5,145 nt of DNA. Source: Deltaproteobacteria bacterium. Lineage in GTDB: Bacteria; Desulfobacterota; Dissulfuribacteria; Dissulfuribacterales; S140-46. Below are positions 1-5,145 of this stretch, piece after piece. Numbering within the stretch: the stretch's first letter is position 1; every line of letters starts with the position of its first letter. The notes under the pieces were generated by a model. The model was not told where the DNA came from. It worked only from the letters and a program-made list of their open reading frames with translations, and searched no databases. The translations under genes were made by a program, and so were the position numbers. The DNA is taken from positions 1 to 5,145 of the forward strand of contig WFVQ01000253.1 of the NCBI GenBank assembly GCA_015491585.1. The letters are read 5' to 3'.

Positions 1-686
1 ATGTCGAGGATATCGTCCACTATCTGGAACGCCTGGCCCACGGCGTCGCCGTAACGGCGCAGCCGTTGCACCGCCTCTTCCTCCGCCTCCGAGAGGACAG
101 CTCCCATGAGCAGCGAGGCGGTTATCAGGGCACCGGTCTTCCTCTCGTGTATGAAGCGCAGCAGTTCTGCGTCGATCTTCTTGCCCTCAGAGAGTATGTC
201 GCAGGCCTGGCCGCCTACCATCCCAAGCACCCCAGCGGCCCTTGCAAGCAGGGCCGTGGCCCTGGCCTTGGCGCTTAAAGCTGGCTCGTTGGGCCAGGGC
301 GAGGCCATCACCTCGAAGGCCAGGGTGAGGAGACCGTCTCCTGCAAGGATGGCGATGGCATCCCCGTAAACCTTGTGACAGGTGGGCCTGCCTCTCCTCA
401 GGTCGTCGTCGTCCATGGCTGGCAGGTCATCGTGGATGAGGGAGTAGGTGTGTATGAACTCCACTGCACATGCCGCTGGCAGGACCGCATCAGCGTCACC
501 TCCCACGGCTCTGGCGCCGCACCGCACCAGAATGGGCCTGAGCCGCTTGCCGCCGGACATGACGCTGTAGCGCATCGCCTGGAAGAGCGGTGCCGAGGGC
601 TCCTCCTCTCCAGGTAGCAGCCGCTCCAGGCCGGAGTCCACCCGCTCCCTCTCTTCAGCTATGAACGCTTTCAGGTCGAATGCCAC
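1..686 (-). CDS. ispA: Farnesyl diphosphate synthase (polyprenyl synthetase family), 3' end cut by window edge
   Basis: Cytosolic prenyltransferase that condenses IPP with DMAPP and GPP to make farnesyl diphosphate, the precursor of undecaprenyl carrier lipid and quinone tails. 228 codons are visible of roughly 290-300 usual for the family. Motifs: GGKRLRP (residues 45-51, IPP/diphosphate binding); first Asp-rich motif DDLPAMD at 86-92 followed by DDDLRRGRPTCHK; MVGGQACD mid-protein; ERKTGALI; and second Asp-rich motif DDILD at the very end of the visible part. Tyr81, five residues before the first motif, is the bulky residue expected of farnesyl rather than geranylgeranyl synthases; this is inference, and GGPP synthase is the alternative. 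The start is taken as GTG at 686, because no ATG fits and a Shine-Dalgarno-like AGAGGAGA (697-704) precedes it. It begins 2 nt after the xseB stop, so the two are probably co-transcribed and translationally coupled. Confidence 0.95.
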   Translation of the reverse strand, partial: MAFDLKAFIAEERERVDSGLERLLPGEEEPSAPLFQAMRYSVMSGGKRLRPILVRCGARAVGGDADAVLPAACAVEFIHTYSLIHDDLPAMDDDDLRRGRPTCHKVYGDAIAILAGDGLLTLAFEVMASPWPNEPALSAKARATALLARAAGVLGMVGGQACDILSEGKKIDAELLRFIHERKTGALITASLLMGAVLSEAEEEAVQRLRRYGDAVGQAFQIVDDILD

Positions 687-688
687 CT

Positions 689-919
689 CTAACCGTTCTC
701 CTCTGCCATGTCGTTTATGGAGATCTTGCCCTCCTGGTCCACTGATAGCTGTTTCAGTTTGAGCTCGGCCTTGTCCAGGTGCTCCTGGCACTGCTTGGCT
801 AGCCTGACCCCCTCTTCGTACCGTTTCAGCGCCTTCTCCAGGGGGAGGTCTCCCTTCTCCAGCTCTTCTACGATGGTCTCCAGCCGTTTCATAGCGGCCT
901 CGAAGCTCAATTTGGCCAT
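689..919 (-). CDS. xseB: Exodeoxyribonuclease VII small subunit
   Basis: Small subunit of exonuclease VII, which with the catalytic XseA subunit degrades single-stranded DNA from both ends in the cytoplasm. The 76-residue product matches the family's usual size (about 70-80) and shows its signature: an N-terminal MAKLSFEAAMKRLE, then IVEELEKGDLPLEKALKRYE, then EGVRLAKQCQEHLDKAE. These form two amphipathic helices that wrap around XseA. An upstream in-frame ATG at 973 would add 18 residues (MRAQASGSG...) unlike the family. The ATG at 919 is chosen because it gives the canonical MAKLSFE start and has GGAGGGG 7 nt upstream. It is the first visible gene of a minus-strand unit with ispA 2 nt downstream. 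xseA, often its upstream neighbour, is not adjacent here and must lie elsewhere. Identification is firm. Confidence 0.95.
   Translation of the reverse strand: MAKLSFEAAMKRLETIVEELEKGDLPLEKALKRYEEGVRLAKQCQEHLDKAELKLKQLSVDQEGKISINDMAEENG
697..704 (-). promoter_or_regulatory. Ribosome binding site supporting the GTG start of ispA
   Basis: AGAGGAGA on the minus strand lies inside the last codons of xseB, 10 nt upstream of the GTG at 686. It decides in favour of this non-ATG start and suggests translational coupling with xseB. Confidence 0.6.
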
Positions 920-926
920 GCCCGCG

Positions 927-933
927 CCCCTCC
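927..933 (-). promoter_or_regulatory. Ribosome binding site deciding the xseB start
   Basis: GGAGGGG on the minus strand, 7 nt from the ATG at 919. The alternative start at 973 has no comparable site at the right distance. Confidence 0.6.
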
Positions 934-972
934 ATGCCAGCGGCGTGCCGGACCCGCTTGCCTGGGCCCGCA

Positions 973-994
973 CCGCATGGTACTCCTCATGCGG
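973..994. repeat. Perfect 7-bp inverted repeat in the divergent intergenic gap
   Basis: CCGCATG (973-979) is followed by an 8-nt spacer and its exact reverse complement CATGCGG (988-994). G980 and T987 could add a G-U pair in RNA, closing a 6-nt loop. It ends 2 nt before the proposed ATG at 997 and sits in the 77-nt gap between xseB and the acyltransferase gene. It could be an operator for a dimeric regulator, or an RNA hairpin covering the translation start region. It has no T-tract, so it is not an obvious terminator. The repeat is seen directly; function is unproven. Confidence 0.45.
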
Positions 995-996
995 AT

Positions 997-1686
997 ATGG
1001 GCAGCAACTTTAGCACGTTTGACCAAGAGAGGAAAGGTGACCCTGCTCTAGGCCTGGGCGTACGGTGCGCGCTCAGGCTGGTGGAGGCGTGGCTGGCCAC
1101 CTGCAGGGTTAAAGAACTTAACGGGGGTTTCTTCTGGGAGAACATGGAGGCAGGGAGGCCGCTGGTCCTGGCGCTTTGGCACCATGCCCTCATCTACTCC
1201 CTGTACCATTTCAGACGGGTCCGCTGTGCCATCATGGTGAGTGCCAGCAAGGACGGCGAGATGGTGGCGAGCGCGTTGAAGAGGTGGGGACAGATCCCTG
1301 TGCGCGGCTCGAGCAACCGCCACGGCGTTCGTGCCCTGCGGCAGATGGCCAGGCTCATGACAGAGCACGGCTATCCAGGAGGCATCGTCGCCGACGGCTC
1401 AAGGGGGCCGGCGCTCAAGGCCCAGCCAGGCGCGGTGTTCTTGGCGCGGGAGGCAGGCTGTCCCATAGTCCCCATAGGGCTCCACGTCAGGCCGGCCTAC
1501 CGGTTCGACAGCTGGGACAGGACGGTGTTGCCACTCCCTTTCTCAAGGGTCTGGATCGCATTCGGCGATCCATTATGGATAGAGGGAGACCTCAGGGGAG
1601 GGGGGCTTGAAAGGGCGGTGAAAAGGCTCGAAAATGGCCTCAACAGCGCAACTAACGCCGCAAGGGCGGCGAGTAAAGGAGTCTGA
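997..1686 (+). CDS. DUF374-family lysophospholipid acyltransferase-like protein (LPLAT superfamily)
   Basis: Probable membrane-associated acyltransferase that moves an acyl chain onto a lipid acceptor. From ATG 997 it is 229 residues. Visible motifs: LALWHHALI (58-66), holding the family's WH motif and the likely catalytic His; SASKDGEM (82-89); RGSSNRHGVRAL (103-114); ADGSRGPALKAQPGAVFLAR (132-151); and CPIVPIG. In many DUF374 proteins the fourth block reads PDGPRGP, so this belongs to an ADGS variant. The DUF374 family includes LpxJ, a lipid A secondary acyltransferase of Campylobacterota, so lipid A or phospholipid acylation are both candidates; the substrate is unknown. The start is uncertain: no good Shine-Dalgarno precedes 997, and an in-frame ATG at 934 would add 21 Pro/Arg-rich residues unlike the family. 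It is the first gene of the plus-strand run, with the next start 1 nt after its stop. Confidence 0.85.
   Translation: MGSNFSTFDQERKGDPALGLGVRCALRLVEAWLATCRVKELNGGFFWENMEAGRPLVLALWHHALIYSLYHFRRVRCAIMVSASKDGEMVASALKRWGQIPVRGSSNRHGVRALRQMARLMTEHGYPGGIVADGSRGPALKAQPGAVFLAREAGCPIVPIGLHVRPAYRFDSWDRTVLPLPFSRVWIAFGDPLWIEGDLRGGGLERAVKRLENGLNSATNAARAASKGV
1675..1681 (+). promoter_or_regulatory. Ribosome binding site of the CvpA-family gene
   Basis: AAAGGAG lies inside the last codons of the acyltransferase gene, 6 nt before the ATG at 1688. It supports that ATG over the in-frame ATG at 1634, which would add 18 polar residues overlapping the previous gene. Confidence 0.65.
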
Positions 1687-1687
1687 C

Positions 1688-2248
1688 ATGGAATTCCAGG
1701 TACTTGGCATCCACGGCAACTGGTTGGACATCGTACTTGCTGCGGTCTTGGTGATCGCGTTCGTGAGAAGCATATGGACCGGGTTCAGCCGGTCCGTGGC
1801 AGGCGTGGCAGGCGTGCTCGCGGGGTTTTTCGTCGCGATCAGGGGGTTTCCGTCCCTCTCCTATAGGCTTGTTCCCATGATAGGCGACGAATTTATCAGG
1901 AACATAGTGGCATTTTTGCTGTTGTTCCTGGCTGTCTATCTCATATTCGTGATCGCCGGGATACTCGTGTATGGATTTTTCAAGGCCCTGAAATTAGGGT
2001 GGTTCGACCGGACCCTCGGCGCCATGCTGGGGGCGCTGAAGGGGATCCTGATAGCTGGGGTCATCATGTTCGTGCTCACTATGGTACTTCCGGCCAACAG
2101 TCCCACCATCCAGAAATCTTATCTCTATCCAAGGTTGAAATACGTCATCCAGGGACTTACTGTACTGGTCCCTGAACAGGTGAAGGGGCGTTTCATGTGG
2201 AAGTGGCGCCAATTCTTCGGGCAGGAGCAGAGAAGGGAAGGCAGATGA
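1688..2248 (+). CDS. CvpA family inner-membrane protein
   Basis: A 186-residue integral membrane protein of the CvpA (colicin V production) family. The start NWLDIVLAAVLVIAFVRSIW (11-30) is the family's typical first membrane helix with its conserved LD pair, followed by TGFSRSVAG. Four hydrophobic segments can be read, at about residues 13-30, 36-52, 72-96 and 110-134. The hallmark GWFDRTLGAMLGALKG (104-119) links the third to the fourth. A short basic tail (KWRQFFGQEQRREGR) ends the protein, probably in the cytoplasm. E. coli CvpA (about 160 residues) is needed for colicin V export and affects envelope homeostasis, but the molecular activity of the family is unsettled, so I give no symbol. 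The gene starts 1 nt after the acyltransferase stop, and its own stop overlaps the next gene by 4 nt, indicating one operon. Confidence 0.9.
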   Translation: MEFQVLGIHGNWLDIVLAAVLVIAFVRSIWTGFSRSVAGVAGVLAGFFVAIRGFPSLSYRLVPMIGDEFIRNIVAFLLLFLAVYLIFVIAGILVYGFFKALKLGWFDRTLGAMLGALKGILIAGVIMFVLTMVLPANSPTIQKSYLYPRLKYVIQGLTVLVPEQVKGRFMWKWRQFFGQEQRREGR

Positions 2249-2676
2249 GCGAAAGATCACCCGTTGAAATGGTAAGGGAGCATATCTCGGCCCACGACAA
2301 GCTGATAGGGCTGTTCGGCATGGAGATAGTGGGGGTCTCTCCAGGCAGCGCTGAGGTCTCTATGGTGGTGAAAGAGGAACATCTCAATGCCGCGGGCCTG
2401 TGCCACGGCGGGACCATCTTTTCTCTTGCCGACGTGGCCTTCGCCCTTGCGTGCAACAGCCACGGCAATATGGCGCTGGCTCTGGAGGTCTCGGTCAACT
2501 TTCTCAGGCCGGCCAAGGTGGGAGAGGCGATCACCGCCACCGCGTCGGAGCTGAACCTCGGCAAGTCCACCGGTCTCTATTCCATCGAGGTCCGTAACGG
2601 AGACGGCAAGCTGCTCGCCTTCTTCAAGGCCACCGCCTTCCGTTTCCAGGATAGGTCGGTGGCGGACTGCGGATGA
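2245..2676 (+). CDS. PaaI-family hotdog-fold acyl-CoA thioesterase
   Basis: A 143-residue single hotdog domain predicted to hydrolyse an acyl- or aryl-CoA thioester to the free acid and CoA in the cytoplasm, as a homotetramer by family analogy. The core is very PaaI-like: N48, then CHGGTIFSLADVAFALACNS (53-72) containing the HGG motif (54-56) and the catalytic-type Asp63, then FLRPAKVGE, GKSTGLYSIEV and LLAFFKATAFR. E. coli PaaI has the equivalent His-Gly-Gly and Asp. PaaI rescues stalled phenylacetyl-CoA intermediates, but no other phenylacetate gene is present here, so the substrate is unknown and no symbol is given. Its ATG overlaps the cvpA-family stop (ATGA, 4 nt), preceded by an AG-rich Shine-Dalgarno-like stretch (AAGGGAAGG), so translation is probably coupled. 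feoB follows after 15 nt. Lipid or aromatic acyl-CoA housekeeping are both possible. Confidence 0.9.
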   Translation: MSERSPVEMVREHISAHDKLIGLFGMEIVGVSPGSAEVSMVVKEEHLNAAGLCHGGTIFSLADVAFALACNSHGNMALALEVSVNFLRPAKVGEAITATASELNLGKSTGLYSIEVRNGDGKLLAFFKATAFRFQDRSVADCG

Positions 2677-2691
2677 GGGGAGAGAAGGCAA

Positions 2692-4860
2692 ATGGCTCTT
2701 ACCATCGCCCTGGTCGGCAATCCCAATGCAGGAAAGACCACACTATTCAATCAGCTCACGGGCGCTCGCCAGAAGGTGGGGAACTGGCCCGGAGTGACAG
2801 TGGAGAAAAAAGAGGGGGTGTGCACCCACAAGGGCGAGACCATCCGGGTGATTGACCTGCCAGGCACCTATTCCCTCTCTGCCTACTCCGTAGAGGAGGT
2901 GGTGGCCAGGGACTACATACTGGAGAGCAGGCCAGACGTGGTGGTGGACGTCATCGATGCCTCCAATCTCGAGCGCAATCTCTATCTCGCCACACAGCTC
3001 ATCGAGTTCAACATCCGGCTGGTCTTCGTGATGAACATGGTGGACGTGGCCAAGGCCAGGGGTATCGTTATCGATTACGACCAGCTCGCCCGGTTGCTCG
3101 GTGTGCCTATAGTGAAGACCGTTGGCACCAGGGGCGAGGGCATCGAGGAATTGCTGGACACGGTGCTGGCCGTGGCCGCCAACGAGGATCCGGTCTCGCG
3201 GCACATCCACATCCACTATGGTAACGAGGTGGAGGAGGAGATTGCAAAGATTAGGAAGGTGTTGAAGGAGGTGCAGGAGATCAACCGGGCCTATTATCCC
3301 CGCTGGACCGCGGTGAAGCTCCTGGAGAACGACAAGCTCATAAGAAAGAAGCTTGAGGACGCGCCAGGAGGCGAGAAGGTCCTGGCCGTGGCGGACGAGG
3401 CCAGAGAGCACCTACGGGGGATCTTCGAGGATGATCCCGAGACCGTCATCACGGAGACCAGGTACGGCTTCATATCAGGTGCATTGAAGGAGACCATGCG
3501 GCTCTCCGCTGCTGCAAAGAGCACCATAAGCGACAAGATAGACAGCGTGCTTACCAACAGGCTGCTGGGTTTCCCCATATTCATCCTGTTCATATACCTG
3601 CTCTTCCAGATGACCTTTACGGTGGGGCAGTATCCTGTCTCCTGGATCGAGCACGGGGTGGAGCTCCTGGGCCAGGCGGCAGTCAAGTTCATGCCCGAGG
3701 GGGGGCTGCGCGACCTTATAGTGGACGGAATAATAGGCGGAGTGGGCGGTGTCTTGGTTTTCCTGCCCAACATCATATTGATATTCCTTGGGATCAGCCT
3801 CCTGGAGGATACCGGCTACATGGCCAGGGCCGCCTTCATCATGGATCGTGTGATGCATACCCTGGGCCTGCACGGTAAGTCCTTCATCCCCCTGCTCATG
3901 GGGTTCGGATGCAACGTGCCGGCCATAATGGCCACGAGGACCCTGGAGACCAAGCGGGACCGCATATTGACCATCCTCATCAATCCCCTGATGAGCTGCT
4001 CGGCTCGGCTGCCGGTCTATGTGCTTCTGGCCAGCGCCTTCTTTCCTGGAAAGGAGGGAAATGTCATATTCGCCATTTACTTCCTCGGCATAGCCCTTGC
4101 GATCCTCATGGGGCAGCTCTTCAGCAAGACCATATTCAAGGGTGAGAGCGCTCCTTTCGTGCTCGAACTGCCGCCATACCGGATGCCCACGCTCAAGAGC
4201 CTCCTTATCCACATGTGGGAGCGTTCCAAGGCGTATCTCCACAAGATGGGCGGGGTGGTCCTGATCTTTTCGGTGATCATCTGGTTTTTAGGCGCCTATC
4301 CCAAACAGGCCCACTACTCCATGAACTACGACTCGGAGATAGCCTCGGTCTCCTCCATGATAAGCCGGATTGAGGCAGGGGGCGCCGAAGGCGCGGATCT
4401 GGACCAGTTACGTGCACGTCTCCACGAGCTTCAAAGGGCCAAAGAGGTGGAACGCCTTGAGCAGAGCTATATCGGACGCATAGGGCGGTTCATAGAGCCG
4501 GTGCTTAGGCCCCTTGGATTCGACTGGAGGATCGGGGTGGCCCTGGTGACCGGGTTCGTGGCCAAGGAGGTGGTGGTTAGCACCCTTGGGGTTCTCTACC
4601 AGGCAAAACACGACCAGGAAGAGGGGGGGCCAGGCTTGAAAGACGCGCTGCGCAAGAGCGGCCTCACACCGGCATCAGCATTTGCACTGATGGTCTTCGT
4701 GCTTATATATACTCCTTGCATGGTGTCGGTTATCACTATATGGAGGGAAACCGGCGCCCTGAAATGGGCCTTGTTCTCAGTGGGTTACCTGCTGGCCCTG
4801 GCATGGGTGATGGCATTCGCGGTAAAGGGGGCGGGAGATCTGCTTTCGAGGCTCGCATAG
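2692..4860 (+). CDS. feoB: Ferrous iron transport protein B (GTP-dependent Fe2+ importer)
   Basis: Inner-membrane Fe2+ uptake protein, 722 residues (E. coli 773). The N-terminal G domain has G1 GNPNAGKTT (9-17), G2 within NWPGVTVE (Thr36), G3 DLPG (55-58), G4 NMVD (115-118) and a G5-region TVGTRGEG (143-150). A helical GDI-like region (about 180-280) leads to the membrane domain. Gate motifs include LLEDTGYMARAAF, GFGCNVPAIMATRTLE (404-419), MSCSARLPVY and YTPC. Cys407, Cys436 and Cys676 match the cysteines proposed to line the pore in Pseudomonas FeoB. Residues about 544-592 form a charged, Glu/Arg/Leu-rich insert. There is no C-terminal Cys-rich extension. The start ATG is preceded by AGGGGAG (2676-2682). 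It lies 15 nt after the thioesterase gene. No feoA is present on either side, and I see no Fur-box-like palindrome upstream, so it seems to be transcribed from further upstream. Identification is certain. Confidence 0.98.
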   Translation: MALTIALVGNPNAGKTTLFNQLTGARQKVGNWPGVTVEKKEGVCTHKGETIRVIDLPGTYSLSAYSVEEVVARDYILESRPDVVVDVIDASNLERNLYLATQLIEFNIRLVFVMNMVDVAKARGIVIDYDQLARLLGVPIVKTVGTRGEGIEELLDTVLAVAANEDPVSRHIHIHYGNEVEEEIAKIRKVLKEVQEINRAYYPRWTAVKLLENDKLIRKKLEDAPGGEKVLAVADEAREHLRGIFEDDPETVITETRYGFISGALKETMRLSAAAKSTISDKIDSVLTNRLLGFPIFILFIYLLFQMTFTVGQYPVSWIEHGVELLGQAAVKFMPEGGLRDLIVDGIIGGVGGVLVFLPNIILIFLGISLLEDTGYMARAAFIMDRVMHTLGLHGKSFIPLLMGFGCNVPAIMATRTLETKRDRILTILINPLMSCSARLPVYVLLASAFFPGKEGNVIFAIYFLGIALAILMGQLFSKTIFKGESAPFVLELPPYRMPTLKSLLIHMWERSKAYLHKMGGVVLIFSVIIWFLGAYPKQAHYSMNYDSEIASVSSMISRIEAGGAEGADLDQLRARLHELQRAKEVERLEQSYIGRIGRFIEPVLRPLGFDWRIGVALVTGFVAKEVVVSTLGVLYQAKHDQEEGGPGLKDALRKSGLTPASAFALMVFVLIYTPCMVSVITIWRETGALKWALFSVGYLLALAWVMAFAVKGAGDLLSRLA

Positions 4861-4865
4861 GAGGT
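4859..4865 (+). promoter_or_regulatory. Consensus ribosome binding site of the rhomboid gene
   Basis: AGGAGGT is a full match to the anti-Shine-Dalgarno complement. It overlaps the feoB stop codon and lies 8 nt before the ATG at 4874. It is the strongest ribosome binding site in the window and fixes the start of the truncated gene. Confidence 0.8.
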
Positions 4866-4873
4866 CTTGACAC

Positions 4874-5145
4874 ATGATACCATTGCAGGATAGCACCCCC
4901 CGCCGCTGTCCTCCATTAATGACCTATGCCTTGATAGGCATAAACGCCCTGGTCTTCTTCTTTGAGATATCGCTTCCCCAACACCTCCTGGAGCAGCTCT
5001 TCTACGTCTTCGGAGTGGTGCCGGCGGTGGTGACCCACGCCTTCTTTGGCGGAGATCCTGCGCTCCAAGCACAGGCGGTGATGTCTATCTTCACCTGCAT
5101 GTTCCTTCACGGAGGCTGGATCCACGTCCTCGGCAACATGTGGAC
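4874..5145 (+). CDS. Rhomboid-family intramembrane serine protease, 3' end cut by window edge
   Basis: The first 90 codons are visible and the frame is open to the window edge. The N-terminus MIPLQDSTPRRCPPLMTYAL is typical of a large bacterial rhomboid group (short polar head, then the first helix at about 16-34). A loop containing LFYVFGVVPA (42-51) follows, then FLHGGWIHVLGNMW (77-90). The pattern His79-x4-His84-x3-Asn88 corresponds to the conserved second-helix residues of GlpG (His145, His150, Asn154) that form the oxyanion site. The catalytic GxSG serine and the partner histidine would lie beyond the edge, so activity cannot be confirmed. Rhomboids cleave membrane proteins within or next to their transmembrane helices; the substrate here is unknown. 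The start is well supported by AGGAGGT. It lies 13 nt after feoB on the same strand, so co-transcription is likely. Confidence 0.9.
   Translation, partial: MIPLQDSTPRRCPPLMTYALIGINALVFFFEISLPQHLLEQLFYVFGVVPAVVTHAFFGGDPALQAQAVMSIFTCMFLHGGWIHVLGNMW

Noticed and set aside
66..617. Plus-strand open frames of 70-87 codons across the left end
   Set aside because: They lie antisense to ispA, whose motifs are clear on the minus strand; their products are low-complexity and unrecognisable.
958..986. Possible promoter TTGCCT-N17-TACTCC ahead of the acyltransferase gene
   Set aside because: The -35 matches 4 of 6 and the -10 only about 3 of 6; too weak to call in a GC-rich gap.
934..996. Upstream in-frame ATG extending the acyltransferase by 21 residues
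   Set aside because: The extension is Pro/Arg-rich, has no ribosome binding site and would nearly abut the divergent xseB start; the ATG at 997 is preferred though not certain.
708..1013. Plus-strand 101-codon frame (Ser/Phe-rich) opposite xseB
   Set aside because: Mirror of the xseB helices read antisense; no ribosome binding site and no family resemblance.
1797..1817. Short direct repeat GGCAGGCGT in the CvpA-family gene
   Set aside because: It encodes VAGVAGV within a small-residue membrane helix and has only two copies; explained by protein composition.
2743..4242. Two long minus-strand open frames (222 and 255 codons) opposite feoB
   Set aside because: They are antisense shadows of a high-GC gene: His/Gln/Pro-rich products with no recognisable domain, while the plus strand encodes an unmistakable complete FeoB.
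4867..4896. Perfect -35-like TTGACA just before the rhomboid start
   Set aside because: It falls between the ribosome binding site and the ATG; any -10 would lie inside the coding region and matches poorly (GATAGC at 16 nt, 3 of 6), so it could not drive translation of this gene from its own site.

Overview
The window (about 58% G+C by eye, evenly coding) looks like an ordinary chromosomal segment of a Gram-negative bacterium. The most likely group is Desulfobacterota (the former Deltaproteobacteria). This is inferred from the style of FeoB, including a charged insert before its last membrane block, from the DUF374 acyltransferase subtype and from the gene order. No database search was possible. 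I see no mobile element, tRNA, rRNA, CRISPR array or terminator hairpin.

Left arm (1-919, minus strand): xseB (exonuclease VII small subunit) is followed 2 nt later by ispA (farnesyl diphosphate synthase), which starts with GTG and runs off the window's left edge just after its second Asp-rich motif. This is the familiar xseB-ispA part of the isoprenoid-precursor operon; xseA is not visible here.

Divergent gap (920-996): 77 nt separate xseB from the first plus-strand gene. The gap contains a 7-bp perfect inverted repeat (973-994) that ends 2 nt before the acyltransferase start codon. I could not identify a convincing promoter.

Right arm (997-5145, plus strand): five tightly packed genes are probably one transcription unit. 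They encode a DUF374/LPLAT-type acyltransferase, a CvpA-family membrane protein (1-nt gap), a PaaI-type hotdog thioesterase (4-nt overlap), the ferrous iron transporter FeoB (15-nt gap) and a rhomboid-family intramembrane protease (13-nt gap, cut by the right edge). Four of the five products are membrane-embedded or membrane-associated. The thioesterase and acyltransferase both belong to families that act on acyl groups, so an envelope theme is plausible, but the grouping may simply reflect compact housekeeping gene order. FeoB has no FeoA partner and no Fur-box-like sequence next to it in this window.

I did not find a convincing undescribed system. The points most worth checking are the inverted repeat over the acyltransferase start region, the feoA-less feoB inside an envelope-gene run, and the coiled-coil-like insert in FeoB.
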